Assembly (NCBI GenBank): GCA_030016635.1 | Contig: JASEJQ010000005.1 | Span: 1 to 64,000, forward strand | Direction: 5' to 3' | DNA length: 64,000 bases | From: Thermoanaerobacteraceae bacterium | GTDB lineage: Bacteria > Bacillota > Thermoanaerobacteria > Thermoanaerobacterales > UBA4877 | Part shown: one piece after another, positions 7,222-17,229 of the stretch | Position numbering within the stretch: the first letter of the stretch is position 1 | How the letters are laid out: every line of letters begins with the position of its first letter | Notes under the pieces: generated by a model | What the model saw: the letters and a program-made list of their open reading frames with translations, nothing else | What the model was told of the DNA's origin: nothing | The model's database searches: none | Program-made: the position numbers and the translations under genes

Positions 7222-8974
7222 ATACTACATTTATCTTACCCTCATATATAAGCCCTCTTACAGGATCTATGGTAATGGTCATACCGTCAGTCAGTCTTTC
7301 TGTGGCTCCTGCTGCACCAACTATGACTGGTATTTTGAGCTCAAGCCCTACTATAGCGGCATGAGATGTGAGACCACCTTCCTCTGTGATAATGGCTGAT
7401 GCTTGTCTCATCAACTTTATGAAGTCTTCATCGGTGTATCTTGTAACAAGTACGTCACCCTTCTCAAACTTCTGTTTGTCTTCTTCAAGATTCCTTATAA
7501 TCGATACAGTGCCTGTAATAGGCTTACTGCCTATGCCCATTCCTTTTACTATGGCATTGCCCACTATATGGACCTTTATCAGGTTTGTTGTACCCATGAG
7601 CCCTACAGGTATCCCAGCAGTTATTACGACTACATCGCCGCTCTTTATAAGACCTCTTTCCTGAGCCACCTCCACGCTCTTATCTATCATCTCGTCGGTG
7701 GACTCCATCCTTGGAGCCAGAACGGGGTTTACTCCCCAGAGGATAGACAGCCTCTTTAGCACCCTCTCATCAGGAGTAATAGCTACTATATCTGAGGACG
7801 GTCTGTATCTGGAGACCATCCTGGCCGTATATCCTGACCGTGTGACGGTGATGATTGCATTGGCATTGAGGTCTTCTGCTATGGTGCATGTGGCGTGACT
7901 GATGGCATTGGTTATATTCACCGTGCTGCCCATGTCCACCGTGCGAAGTATATTTATGTAGTCTATGGAGGATTCGGTCTTTTCAGCTATCCTCGCCATG
8001 GTCTTTACCGATTCTACCGGATACTTGCCTGCTGCCGTCTCACCGGACAGCATTATGGCATCAGTACCGTCCAGTATGGCGTTAGCCACATCGGTGACCT
8101 CAGCCCTGGTGGGCCTGGGGTTTCTCATCATAGAATCCAGCATCTGGGTGGCTGTGATGACTGGTTTACCTGCTCTGTTGCACTTCTTTATTATCTGTTT
8201 CTGGACAAGGGGTACCTCTTCCACGGGTATCTCCACGCCCAGGTCACCCCTGGCCACCATAATGCCGTCTGATACCTTTATGATGTCATCTATGTTTTCT
8301 ACAGCTTCCTGGCTTTCTATCTTGGAGATTATTTGAATGTCTCCACCATCGTTTTCTTCCAGTATCCTCCTTATCTCCAGCACATCCGAGGCTTTCCTTA
8401 CAAATGAAGCAGCTATGAAGTCTATATCCTGCTGTATGCCAAAAATTATATCATCGATATCTCTATCAGTAATGGCCGGGATATTGAGCTTGGTGCCGGG
8501 GAGATTTACACCCTTATGGTCGCTGATTGTACCGGCGTTCTGTACATCGCATATGATGTTTTCTCCTTCAACCTTTACCACTTCAAGGGCCACGAGTCCG
8601 TCATCTATGAGTATTTTGCTGCCCTTTTTAACGTCTTTTGGCAGTTCTTTATAGTTTATGGAGACAATATTACTGTCACCTTCTATATCTCTGGCTGTTA
8701 GTGTGAAGGCCTGGCCTTTTTTCAGCTCTACAGGGCCATCCTTGAATTTGCCGAGCCTTATCTCAGGACCCCTTGTATCAAGCATCAGGGCAACATTGGC
8801 TCCAAGTTCACTGCTAATCTGCTTTACCCTGTCCATCCTGCCCTTATGTTCCTCATGGTCTCCATGAGAGAAGTTAAATCTGGCCACGTTCATACCAGCT
8901 GTTATTATCTCTTTGAGTATCTCAGGATTTTCACTGGCCGGGCCCATAGTACAGACAATTTTTGTCTTCCTCAA
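7220..8974 (-). CDS. pyk: Pyruvate kinase
   Basis: Last step of glycolysis: phosphoenolpyruvate + ADP to pyruvate + ATP. Visible motifs are LDTRGPEIRLG, KIESQEAVENID, VARGDLGVEI and the signature around GKPVITATQMLDSM. The C-terminus carries the extra PEP-utilising-type domain of Bacillus/Geobacillus enzymes (GGLTSHAAIVGLELKIPVIVG). The frame opens at GTG 8983, but no site is properly spaced there. GAGGTGG precedes TTG 8974 by about 5 nt, giving MRKTKIVCTMGPAS, the usual pyruvate kinase start, and a 584-aa protein matching B. subtilis length. I chose that TTG. It follows pfkA by 11 nt and is co-transcribed with it. Confidence 0.95.
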   Translation of the reverse strand: MRKTKIVCTMGPASENPEILKEIITAGMNVARFNFSHGDHEEHKGRMDRVKQISSELGANVALMLDTRGPEIRLGKFKDGPVELKKGQAFTLTARDIEGDSNIVSINYKELPKDVKKGSKILIDDGLVALEVVKVEGENIICDVQNAGTISDHKGVNLPGTKLNIPAITDRDIDDIIFGIQQDIDFIAASFVRKASDVLEIRRILEENDGGDIQIISKIESQEAVENIDDIIKVSDGIMVARGDLGVEIPVEEVPLVQKQIIKKCNRAGKPVITATQMLDSMMRNPRPTRAEVTDVANAILDGTDAIMLSGETAAGKYPVESVKTMARIAEKTESSIDYINILRTVDMGSTVNITNAISHATCTIAEDLNANAIITVTRSGYTARMVSRYRPSSDIVAITPDERVLKRLSILWGVNPVLAPRMESTDEMIDKSVEVAQERGLIKSGDVVVITAGIPVGLMGTTNLIKVHIVGNAIVKGMGIGSKPITGTVSIIRNLEEDKQKFEKGDVLVTRYTDEDFIKLMRQASAIITEEGGLTSHAAIVGLELKIPVIVGAAGATERLTDGMTITIDPVRGLIYEGKINVV

Positions 8975-8985
8975 TTTACCCACCT

Positions 8986-9951
8986 CTAAATAGAAAGGAT
9001 TTTGCTGAGGTTATACATATCCATGTCAAACTCTCTCTCCATAGCAAGCGCCTCATCTACGTCAAAGTCCACCAACTTATTCTTCTTCATACCTATAACC
9101 CTGCATGTCTTGCCCTGCAATAATAGTTCTACGGCCTTTGCTCCCATCTGGCTGGCAAGAACTCTGTCAAAAGCTGTGGGACTACCGCCTCTCTGGATGT
9201 GTCCCAGAATGGTTGCTCTGAAGTCTATCTCAGGAAGCCTATCTTTTATCTTGTCCAGAAGGTCATAGGCTGAACATACTCCTTCTGCAAGGACTATTAT
9301 ACTGTGGAGTTTCCCTCTGGCCTGGCCCTCCCTTATCCTATCCACCAGCTCATCCATATCCAGCGGTATCTCAGGTACGAGTATTATTTCGGCACCGCCG
9401 GCCAGGCCTGCATAGAGAGCTATGTTTCCACAGTGTCTTCCCATGACCTCAATAATGCTTCCCCTCTCGTGAGAGGTCATGGTGTCTCTTATCTTGTTTA
9501 TGGCATCTAACGCTGTGTTTACCGCAGTGGAAAAACCGATAGAATAGTCCGTGCTTGCTATGTCATTATCAATAGTCCCGGGGATGCCTATGGTATTTAT
9601 ACCCTCTTCCTGACTCAAAAGCTGTGCTCCTTTAAATGAACCATCTCCACCTATAACGACAAGCCCTTCTATACCATTGTCTTTCAAAACTTTAGCAGCC
9701 CTTGCCCGGCCCTCGGGCTTCAAAAATTCAGGGCACCTGGCAGTCCTCAGGATTGTTCCACCCCTCTGGATTATATCCGCCACAGATGAGAGTGTCATTT
9801 CTCTGAGCTCTCCATTTATGAGCCCCGAATAACCCCTCATTACACCCATTACATCCAGGCCATTGAATATGCCAGTCCTCACCACTGCCCTTATACAGGC
9901 ATTCATGCCGGGTGCATCTCCACCGCTTGTAAGTACCGCAATTTTTTTCAT
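8986..9951 (-). CDS. pfkA: ATP-dependent 6-phosphofructokinase
   Basis: Commits fructose-6-phosphate to glycolysis. The 321-aa protein shows the ATP-binding [11 protein letters not shown] near the N-terminus, GGDGSFKGA, the catalytic GTIDNDI loop, [15 protein letters not shown] and [15 protein letters not shown]. Length matches bacterial group A PfkA. The frame extends 14 codons further upstream (9993), but AGGAGG lies 7 nt before ATG 9951, which gives [11 protein letters not shown] as in the family. The order dnaE, small protein, pfkA, pyk resembles the dnaE-pfkA-pyk grouping of Firmicutes. Confidence 0.96.
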   Translation of the reverse strand: MKKIAVLTSGGDAPGMNACIRAVVRTGIFNGLDVMGVMRGYSGLINGELREMTLSSVADIIQRGGTILRTARCPEFLKPEGRARAAKVLKDNGIEGLVVIGGDGSFKGAQLLSQEEGINTIGIPGTIDNDIASTDYSIGFSTAVNTALDAINKIRDTMTSHERGSIIEVMGRHCGNIALYAGLAGGAEIILVPEIPLDMDELVDRIREGQARGKLHSIIVLAEGVCSAYDLLDKIKDRLPEIDFRATILGHIQRGGSPTAFDRVLASQMGAKAVELLLQGKTCRVIGMKKNKLVDFDVDEALAMEREFDMDMYNLSKILSI

Positions 9952-10016
9952 TGTTATCCTCCTAACCATCATGGACTTGATTTGTCCCGCCATATATAAA
10001 GTAGAGGGTAGAAACT

Positions 10017-10214
10017 CTACCCTATTCCTCTGCTGACGAGGGCATCCTGGGCATCCTCTGCTTCAGCTTCCGGAACCATGACCTCATAAAATTCCTCATC
10101 TTTGATGTTTTTGGAAAGAGGCTGCATTTTGACGAGGAATCCTTCCTGTATCAGTATATCCTTGACCTGCTCTGCTGTTTCTTTACTTGGTGCAACATAT
10201 ACAGCGGTCCACAT
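10017..10214 (-). CDS. Small DUF2007-like protein
   Basis: A 65-aa acidic protein with the look of DUF2007-type putative signal-transducing proteins: a short alpha/beta fold with [20 protein letters not shown] at the start and an [11 protein letters not shown] helix near the end. A GGAGG site sits 7 nt before the ATG. It lies between dnaE and pfkA with 54 and 65 nt gaps and no terminator, so it is probably co-transcribed. Homologues in this position are common in Clostridia, but no function is established. Confidence 0.75.
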   Translation of the reverse strand: MWTAVYVAPSKETAEQVKDILIQEGFLVKMQPLSKNIKDEEFYEVMVPEAEAEDAQDALVSRGIG

Positions 10215-10268
10215 AGTTTGCCTCCTCGAAGAAATGTACTACCTATTATTTTAAGCTATAATTAATTG

Positions 10269-13200
10269 TTATGCAACTGTCTTGATACAATTTTCGCCCA
10301 GTAGGTTTGCAAGCCTGTCATAGAGGTCCTTGGACGGGGTAACCCACAGGTTTCTCTCTGCTTGAAGCTTTTTATTATCCTTCTCAAAGTAGATAATCAC
10401 AGGTGTATTCCCCCTGTATTCTTTGAGGATGGTTTTTATTTCATTGAGAATGGTGCCATTAAAGCTGGCAGGCACTTTGATATAAAGCTTGCCCGCTGAT
10501 TTTGACATGGGGAATACCTCATCGCACAGTACCTTTGGTTCCTCCTCTTCCTTTATGCTTATCCTGCCCTTTATAAAGACGGGCCTGTCCTCAACCAACA
10601 TATGCCTGTACTCCTCATATATGGTTGGGAACACTATCACCTCTATGGTACCATAGTAATCCTCTATAGTTACAAAGGCCATCAGGTTGTTGCTTCGCGT
10701 GAATATAGTCTTGCACTCTATTATTATACCACCAATAGTGACCGGCTGACCATCCATGAAATTTGCAGTACGTCTTTCATCGTCATTTTTAAGATTCAGG
10801 CTGGTCATAGTGACAGTGGAGTTGATTTCCTGCTCATACTGGTCCAGTGGATGTCCGGAGATATATACACCCAGCATCTCCTTTTCAAAGTTTAAGAGGA
10901 CATCCCCGGGGTATTCCTTTATATCCGGATAACCCTCAGGGGGTGCAGCAACGGAAAAGAGGGATATCTGGCCCGAGATATTTTCTTTTTTCTGTTTCGT
11001 AGAGCCTTCCATAATGTCCTCATATACCGCCATAAGCTGAGACCTTTTTACCTGGAAGCTGTCAAAAGCGCCGGCTTTTATGAGGCTTTCTATAGTCTTT
11101 TTATTCACACAGGTGAGGTCTACCCTGGATATGAAGTCTTTAAATCCTTTATATGGACCCTCTTTTCTTACCTCAACTATGTTCTTTACTGCATTCCTTC
11201 CTACATTTTTTATGGCGGCCAGGCCAAACCTGATATTGCCCCCTACTACTGTAAACTCCTCATCGCTCTCATTTATATCCGGCGGCAGTACTCTAATCCC
11301 TTTCTTCCTGCAGGACTGGATATAGAAGGCCACCTTGTCCATGTTGTCCACAACGCTGTTCAATATGGCGGCCATAAACTCTACGGGATAGTAGCATTTG
11401 AGATATGCTGTCTGATAGGCCACCACCGCATAGGCAGCCGCATGGGACTTATTGAAGGCATAGTTGGCAAAGTCAATCATCTCGTCAAATATGTGGTTTG
11501 CAACGTTTTCGGGTACACCATTTTTGACTGCTCCTGGTACCTCGAAGCTGCCGTCCTCCCTCATTATGCCATATATGAAGTTCTGCCTCTCCTTCTGCAT
11601 GACATCCATTTTTTTCTTCGCCATGGCACGCCTTACCAGGTCCGACCGCCCCAGGGAATAGCCTGCCAGGTTTCTTACTATCTGCATGACTTGCTCCTGA
11701 TAGACCATGCAGCCGTAGGTCACCTCAAGTATGGGCTTCAAAAGCGGGTGCTCATAGGTGACCTCCTCAGGATGATTCTTGTTGTAGACATAGAGGGGTA
11801 TCTGGTCCATGGGGCCAGGCCTATACAGGGATATGCCAGCTATTATGTCTTCAAGGCAGCTAGGCTTTAAATCCCTCATGAACTGCCTCATCCCGCTGCT
11901 TTCCAGCTGAAATACCCCGTCGGTATCACCCGCTGATATCATTTCATATACCTTCGGGTCGTCATAGTCCATCCTGTCCAGGTCTATATCTACACTGCGG
12001 TATTTCCTGACATTTTCTATGGCATCCCTGATTACCGTAAGGGTCCTGAGGCCTAAAAAGTCCATCTTGAGCAGCCCCAGCTCCTCCAGCGTGCCCATAG
12101 GAAACTGTGTTATGACTGCATCCTCACTCTTCTGAAGGGGTACTATGTCAGTCAACGGAAACTTTGATATTACTACACCCGCCGCGTGGGTCGACGTATG
12201 TCTTGGCAGCCCCTCCAGCCTCTTGGCCATATCGATGAGGTTTTTGACGTTTTCATCAGATACATACCTCGCCTTGAGGTCCGGATTTAACTCCAGCGCC
12301 TTATCTATGGTCATATTGAGCTCAAAGGGTATCATTTTGGCTATGGAGTCTACCTCGCTATAGCTCATATTAAGAGCCCGTCCAACGTCCCTTATGGCTG
12401 CCCTGGCCGCCATGGTGCCAAATGTAGCTATCTGCGCCACCCTGTCCTGTCCGTATTTTTTGACCACGTAGTCTATGACCTCATTCCTGCGCTCATAGCA
12501 GAAGTCGCAGTCTATGTCCGGCATGCTGACCCTCTCCGGGTTTAAAAAGCGTTCAAAAAGGAGGTTGTATCTTATGGGGTCTATACGGGTGATGCCAAGG
12601 GTATAGGCCACTAAGCTGCCGGCTGCAGAGCCGCGGCCTGGCCCGGTTACTATATTATTTTCTCTGGCAAACCTGATAAAGTCCCAGACAATCAGGAAAT
12701 AGTCCACATAGCCCATCTTCTGGATAACGGAAAGTTCATAATCCAGCCTATCGGTTAGTTCCTTTGTCGCATGGTCATATCTAACGCTAAGGCCATCATA
12801 GCACAGCTTTTTAAGATATGAGAAGTTATCATAGCCTTCCGGTACGGGAAACTCGGGAAGATATACCCTGTCAAATTCGAAATTGACATTGCATTTCTCG
12901 GCAATTCTTGCTGTATTCTCTATGGCCTCAGGAATATAGTGGAAGAGTTCCGCCATTTCATCAGATGATTTCAAATAAAACTCTGGTGACTCAAAGCGGA
13001 GCCTGTCCTGGTCGTCTACCTTTTTGTTGGTCTGTATGCAGAGCAGTATATCCTGGGCCTGGGCGTCCTCCCTATATATATAATGGACATCGTTGGTGGC
13101 CACGAGGGGTATGCCTGTCTCTTTTGAAAGGTTAATGAGTTCTATTGTTACATTTTTTTCTACGGCCAGGCCATGGTCCTGTATCTCAAGGAAAAAATTC

Positions 13201-13712
13201 CCCTCTCCAAACATATCCCTGTACATCAGGGCAATCTCTTTGGCCCCTTTGTAGTCGCCGTAGGAGAGTCTCGATGGGATCTCACCAGCAACACAGGCTG
13301 AGAGGGCTATCAGCCCCTCGTGGTATTCCTTAAGCAGCTCATGGTCGACCCTGGGCTTATAGTAAAAGCCTTCCAAAGACGCCTTTGAAACCAGCTTTAC
13401 CAGATTTGAATAGCCTGTGTTGTCCTTCGCCAAGAGTATCAGGTGGTACTGGTCTCTATCCAACACGGGGTCGCAGTCTTTCATAGTGCGCTGTGCTACA
13501 TATACCTCACAGCCTATTATGGGTTTTATGCCCTGATTCTCACATTCTCTGTAAAAGTCTATAACACCATACATGGATCCGTGGTCTGTGATGGCAATGC
13601 TGTCAAAGCCCATGTCTTTTGCTGTCTTCACGAGCTCAGGTATCCTGCAGGCGCCATCTAAGAGGCTGTATTCCGTATGAAGATGTAAATGTGTAAACTT
13701 GGGCATACCCAT
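10269..13712 (-). CDS. dnaE: DNA polymerase III alpha subunit
   Basis: Replicative C-family polymerase. The 1147-aa protein starts with a PHP domain (HLHTEYSLLDGACR, ITDHGSMYG, ATNDVHYI). The polymerase core follows, with GPGRGSAAGSLVAY and the catalytic PDIDCDF aspartates near residues 400-410, then finger motifs around YQEQVMQI. Next come a helix-hairpin-helix region and an OB fold (PVTIGGIIIECKTIFTRSNNLMAFVTIED). The ATG at 13712 overlaps the stop of the upstream gene (TGATG), so translation is coupled; GTG 13715 and ATG 13706 are alternatives. Full family length with no sign of damage. Confidence 0.96.
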   Translation of the reverse strand: MGMPKFTHLHLHTEYSLLDGACRIPELVKTAKDMGFDSIAITDHGSMYGVIDFYRECENQGIKPIIGCEVYVAQRTMKDCDPVLDRDQYHLILLAKDNTGYSNLVKLVSKASLEGFYYKPRVDHELLKEYHEGLIALSACVAGEIPSRLSYGDYKGAKEIALMYRDMFGEGNFFLEIQDHGLAVEKNVTIELINLSKETGIPLVATNDVHYIYREDAQAQDILLCIQTNKKVDDQDRLRFESPEFYLKSSDEMAELFHYIPEAIENTARIAEKCNVNFEFDRVYLPEFPVPEGYDNFSYLKKLCYDGLSVRYDHATKELTDRLDYELSVIQKMGYVDYFLIVWDFIRFARENNIVTGPGRGSAAGSLVAYTLGITRIDPIRYNLLFERFLNPERVSMPDIDCDFCYERRNEVIDYVVKKYGQDRVAQIATFGTMAARAAIRDVGRALNMSYSEVDSIAKMIPFELNMTIDKALELNPDLKARYVSDENVKNLIDMAKRLEGLPRHTSTHAAGVVISKFPLTDIVPLQKSEDAVITQFPMGTLEELGLLKMDFLGLRTLTVIRDAIENVRKYRSVDIDLDRMDYDDPKVYEMISAGDTDGVFQLESSGMRQFMRDLKPSCLEDIIAGISLYRPGPMDQIPLYVYNKNHPEEVTYEHPLLKPILEVTYGCMVYQEQVMQIVRNLAGYSLGRSDLVRRAMAKKKMDVMQKERQNFIYGIMREDGSFEVPGAVKNGVPENVANHIFDEMIDFANYAFNKSHAAAYAVVAYQTAYLKCYYPVEFMAAILNSVVDNMDKVAFYIQSCRKKGIRVLPPDINESDEEFTVVGGNIRFGLAAIKNVGRNAVKNIVEVRKEGPYKGFKDFISRVDLTCVNKKTIESLIKAGAFDSFQVKRSQLMAVYEDIMEGSTKQKKENISGQISLFSVAAPPEGYPDIKEYPGDVLLNFEKEMLGVYISGHPLDQYEQEINSTVTMTSLNLKNDDERRTANFMDGQPVTIGGIIIECKTIFTRSNNLMAFVTIEDYYGTIEVIVFPTIYEEYRHMLVEDRPVFIKGRISIKEEEEPKVLCDEVFPMSKSAGKLYIKVPASFNGTILNEIKTILKEYRGNTPVIIYFEKDNKKLQAERNLWVTPSKDLYDRLANLLGENCIKTVA

Positions 13713-15013
13713 CACCTGCTCTTAAACATTCTTACAGATAAAATGCTCCTTGCCAGTATCTCTTCCTCAGATGAGACAGCTATCTCCACCTTGCTGAAGT
13801 TTCGGCTCATATCTATAACCTTCGCCTCTATGACAATCTTTAAGTCTATCTGGATAGGACGGGTATAAAATATATTAAAGTTTTCTACCTCAGCCTCATA
13901 GCGTTTGTTGCCGATAACAGCGGCCAGGCCTGCCGCCGCCATGAGCAGGGATAGCGATGGGAAACTGGCCATGCCCCCATGGCTCAGCATAAGCGCCGGT
14001 ACTGTGCCTATAAATGTCACCTTATTCTGTTCAAAGACTGCCTCAAAGTTCTTTAGGAGCAAATCTTCTATGGTCTCCTCCACCTGCGGTTGGTTGTACA
14101 TATATTGGAGGGCCTTTATAACATCTTCTCTTGAGATTATGCCCACCAGTTGTTTACCCTCGACCACAGGCATGAGCTCTATGCCCTGCCACACCATAGT
14201 ATGTGCTGCATAGGCTACTGTCATGTCTGAGGTGGCCGCTATAGGATTTTTTGTCATTATATTGCCAACAGACTCGTCAGGGCTTGAGTCTGCTACATCC
14301 CTTGTGGTAACTACCCCCAGAAGTTCACCCTTCTCATTTACCACAGGAAATCTGGTGTGGCCAGTTTCAAGTACAGTGTTTCGCCATGTCTCTACAGTAT
14401 CTTCAGGCTTTAAACACCTGGGTGACTTTATCATTACATCCCTGACAAAAAGTATCTCCTTTTTTCTCATTTTAAAGTATATGGCGCGGTTTATCAAGGT
14501 GGCTGTGGTAAAGGTATCATAATCAGTAAGTATCACCGGCAGCTTAAGGTCATTAGCTTTTTCTTCTATCTCAAATGAGCATTTAAATCCGCCGGTTATC
14601 AGGAGACCGCACTCCTTTAAAAGTCCAATCCTCTGCGCATCCTCTCTGTTTCCTATTATAAGCATATCACCAGGCGATATGTACTTTTCTATCACATCAG
14701 GGGTCATGGCACCAATAAAGAGCTTGTTTACCCTCTTATACAGGCCATCTTTACCGGCTACGCATATACCCCCAACTATGTTTACTATCTCGGAATATGT
14801 AAATTTCTCTATGTTTTTATCTTCATTATCTTCGACCCTTACTGTGCCAACCCTGGGTATGGTGTTTACATAACCCTGGGTTTCCGCCTCTTTAATGGCA
14901 CGGTAAGCAGTACCTTCGCTTACCCCAAGGTCAATGGATATGCCTCTTACAGAAATTTTAGTGCCAGGCTCCAATTCCTTTATGTAGCTAATAATCTCAT
15001 TGTGTTTTGTCAT
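13712..15013 (-). CDS. ytoI: YtoI-like regulator: HTH, DRTGG, CBS pair, hotdog
   Basis: Predicted cytosolic ligand-responsive transcription regulator. The 433 residues read, in order, as a winged helix-turn-helix of GntR type (about 1-65, ISVRGISIDLGVSEGTAYRAI), a DRTGG domain (about 70-180), two CBS motifs (about 190-305, VTTRDVA and IISREDVI) and a C-terminal hotdog/thioesterase-like domain (about 325-433). This is the architecture of B. subtilis YtoI, which is also near dnaE. CBS pairs usually bind adenosine nucleotides; the ligand here is unknown. It starts 8 nt after the HD-GYP gene stop, and its own stop overlaps the dnaE start. Confidence 0.88.
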   Translation of the reverse strand: MTKHNEIISYIKELEPGTKISVRGISIDLGVSEGTAYRAIKEAETQGYVNTIPRVGTVRVEDNEDKNIEKFTYSEIVNIVGGICVAGKDGLYKRVNKLFIGAMTPDVIEKYISPGDMLIIGNREDAQRIGLLKECGLLITGGFKCSFEIEEKANDLKLPVILTDYDTFTTATLINRAIYFKMRKKEILFVRDVMIKSPRCLKPEDTVETWRNTVLETGHTRFPVVNEKGELLGVVTTRDVADSSPDESVGNIMTKNPIAATSDMTVAYAAHTMVWQGIELMPVVEGKQLVGIISREDVIKALQYMYNQPQVEETIEDLLLKNFEAVFEQNKVTFIGTVPALMLSHGGMASFPSLSLLMAAAGLAAVIGNKRYEAEVENFNIFYTRPIQIDLKIVIEAKVIDMSRNFSKVEIAVSSEEEILARSILSVRMFKSR

Positions 15014-15021
15014 ATAATCAC

Positions 15022-16083
15022 CTATTCCATATCCTCTATTATAAAAAGGGTTGGTTCCTTCATTAAATCAACTACTTTACCCATATCAACCCTGTCGCCG
15101 TTGCAGTCATAAAGCAACTTCACCACTGGCCTTGTTGGCATATACCTGTTGACCGAGACCACCAGACCGACGGAGCTATCCGAGAGTTTCACCGTAGTAC
15201 CTACGGGATATATGGCAACTCTCTCTAAGAACTTCGGCACCAGTTTTGCATCAAACTGATGGCCTCCCATGGATATTAAGTATTCCACGGCGTTGTTTGG
15301 GTTATCCCTTTTTTTGTATGGTCTATTGGATGTAATAGCATCAAACACGTCCGCAATACTTACTATCCTGGCAAATTCATGTATTTCCTCACCCTTTTTG
15401 CCGAGGGGATATCCTGTACCATCATATCGCTCGTGATGGGCCAGAGCCACATAGGCGGCCAGGCTGCTTATGTTGTTATTTTCTTTCAATATCTCAAAGC
15501 CATATGTGGTGTGTTTTTTTACAAGTTCATACTCTTCCGGGGTGAGAGGCCCCTGCTTATTTATTATATCATTGGGTATCATGTTTTTACCTATGTCATG
15601 GAGCAATGCACCCATGCCGAGTTCCCGAAGCCTGAGCTGATTATAACCAAGGGATGTGCCAAGTACCAGCGAAAGCACACATACATTGACAGAATGGGCA
15701 AAGGTATAATCATTTACACTGCGTATATCTGTCAGGTTTACCATCACATCAGGATTGGAAAGGATATCATCCATGATGCTGTCTACAACCTTCATGGCCT
15801 CATAAGCATCTACAGTCCTGCTGAGCTTTATCATCTCCATTGTCTCAGCCATATATTTTCTCGCCCTTATCCTTGTCTCCTCGCCTATGACGTCCTCTAT
15901 AATTATATCCTTTGACATTTCGTCATCTATATAGATATCGCATATGCCCAGTTCTTGTAGCCTCTCAATATACTTATTTGTTAGCTTCATCCCGGCAGAT
16001 AGAAGTATATTGCCGTTGGAAGAATATATATTCCGGGCTATCATATCTCCTTCCTTCGCATGCTCTAAAAGTATTTTTCGCAT
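15022..16083 (-). CDS. HD-GYP domain phosphodiesterase
   Basis: Probable cyclic-di-GMP phosphodiesterase. The 353-aa protein has an N-terminal domain of about 110 residues, then a complete HD-GYP domain: GALLHDIGKNMIP, HHERYDGTGYP and DVFDAITSNRPYKK. The metal ligands and the GYP triplet are all present, so it should be active. A short beta-rich tail follows (TTVKLSDSSVGLVV). There is no membrane segment. The ATG (GGGGG site, 7 nt) lies directly after the whiA stop, which places it in the whiA-dnaE-pyk operon. No GGDEF protein is present in this window. Confidence 0.9.
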   Translation of the reverse strand: MRKILLEHAKEGDMIARNIYSSNGNILLSAGMKLTNKYIERLQELGICDIYIDDEMSKDIIIEDVIGEETRIRARKYMAETMEMIKLSRTVDAYEAMKVVDSIMDDILSNPDVMVNLTDIRSVNDYTFAHSVNVCVLSLVLGTSLGYNQLRLRELGMGALLHDIGKNMIPNDIINKQGPLTPEEYELVKKHTTYGFEILKENNNISSLAAYVALAHHERYDGTGYPLGKKGEEIHEFARIVSIADVFDAITSNRPYKKRDNPNNAVEYLISMGGHQFDAKLVPKFLERVAIYPVGTTVKLSDSSVGLVVSVNRYMPTRPVVKLLYDCNGDRVDMGKVVDLMKEPTLFIIEDME

Positions 16084-17052
16084 TCATATCCCCCTGTCTA
16101 AGGTTGTATCCCCACCCCTTAAAGATTCAGCAATTTCATCCAGTTTTCTAAGTCTATGGTTTATCCCCGATTTACCCATCTTGGGAGTTAGCATTTCTCC
16201 CAGCTCTTTTAAACTGGCATTTTCATATTTCAACCTGAGCTCTGCCACCTCCCTCAGGCTGTCAGGAAGGCTCTCCAAACCTATGTTTTCTTTTATATAG
16301 TTTATGTTCTCTATCTGCCTTACTGCTGCATTTACTGTTTTATCCAGGTTTGCCGTCTCACAATTTACAAGCCTGTTTATATTATTCCTTATTTCTTTGA
16401 ATGCCCTTATATTCTCCAGGGATAGCAGAGACTGAAACGCACCCATTATATTGAGCGCATCTGATATCTTGTCCCCTTCCTTTAAGTATACAACATAATT
16501 ATTTTTTCTTTCAATTATTTTCGAACTTAATCTGTAATGATTTAAAAGCTGCTTTAAAGATGCGGCATAGTTGAAGTTGTCAGTCACAAACTCCATATGA
16601 TAGTTCTTTTCAGGGTCTGTTAAAGAACCGCACCCCATGAATGCCCCTCTTATATAAGCCTTTTTGCAGCAGTTTTTGCGGACTATATTTTTGTCAATGT
16701 TGTAGTTTATATTAGCATTGCCGTTTTCATCCATATTGATGATCCCTAAGTCTGAAAGGATGCTTTTTGTATCCGTACCAAGGTTTATGGTATAGGTATT
16801 GTTTTTCTTTAAATGATGATTTTTCGTCACAATAATATCCGGTTTAATACTATACTGTTTCTTAAAAAGCACATATAAAAGCCGGGCTATTGCTGCGTTT
16901 TCAGTTTTTATATGAAATCCTATATTCATGTTTCCCAATAAAATTATACTGCCTGAACAATGCAGAAGAGCGGAAAGTTCTGCCTTTATACAGCATGTCT
17001 TATCCGGTATGATTCTGACCAGCTCTTCCTTTACATTCATTGAGAAAGACAT
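16084..17052 (-). CDS. whiA: WhiA family DNA-binding regulator
   Basis: WhiA combines a LAGLIDADG-homing-endonuclease-like N-terminal fold without catalysis and a C-terminal helix-turn-helix; in Firmicutes it affects cell division and chromosome segregation. The 322-aa protein shows the family's N-terminal KEELVRI start, CKKAYIRGAFMGCGSL in the LAGLIDADG part, and SLRELAELR-like and KSGINHRLRKLDEIAE motifs in the C-terminal domain. AGGTGAT sits 5 nt before ATG 17052, so I set the start there rather than at GTG 17061. Usually whiA directly follows yvcK; here about 4 kb of other genes separate them. Confidence 0.93.
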   Translation of the reverse strand: MSFSMNVKEELVRIIPDKTCCIKAELSALLHCSGSIILLGNMNIGFHIKTENAAIARLLYVLFKKQYSIKPDIIVTKNHHLKKNNTYTINLGTDTKSILSDLGIINMDENGNANINYNIDKNIVRKNCCKKAYIRGAFMGCGSLTDPEKNYHMEFVTDNFNYAASLKQLLNHYRLSSKIIERKNNYVVYLKEGDKISDALNIMGAFQSLLSLENIRAFKEIRNNINRLVNCETANLDKTVNAAVRQIENINYIKENIGLESLPDSLREVAELRLKYENASLKELGEMLTPKMGKSGINHRLRKLDEIAESLRGGDTTLDRGI

Positions 17053-17135
17053 AAAAATCACCTCTTATATAAGTAGAAACACATCTGTTTTGCAACAAAG
17101 ATGTAAATTTCATTTTGGTTAGGAAGTCTATTTAC

Positions 17136-17175
17136 GAATGATAGCAACATCCATGCACCTTATCGCTCGTCTGAT
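17136..17175 (+). repeat. Left-end fragment of the structured intergenic repeat (copy A)
   Basis: This copy begins GAATGATAGC and continues through CATCCATGCACC to CGCTCGTC, matching the left end of the full copies at 44530, 57665 and 60461. It then diverges, with no core or right end nearby. It lies between the activase gene and whiA. Confidence 0.85.
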
Positions 17176-17209
17176 ATCTATTATATAACAAAAATTTATA
17201 AAAATAAAA

Positions 17210-17229
17210 AGCCGCTCTTTTAAGCGGCT
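17210..17229 (-). terminator. Rho-independent terminator after the activase gene
   Basis: A 7-bp stem, AGCCGCT (17210-17216) with AGCGGCT (17223-17229), is followed on the minus strand by TTTTTATTTTTATAA. It overlaps the 3' end of the gene at 17228. Confidence 0.85.

Noticed and set aside
15379-15915. A 178-codon open frame antisense to the HD-GYP gene.
   Set aside because: The sense frame is a complete HD-GYP protein. The antisense product has no recognisable motif or ribosome binding site.
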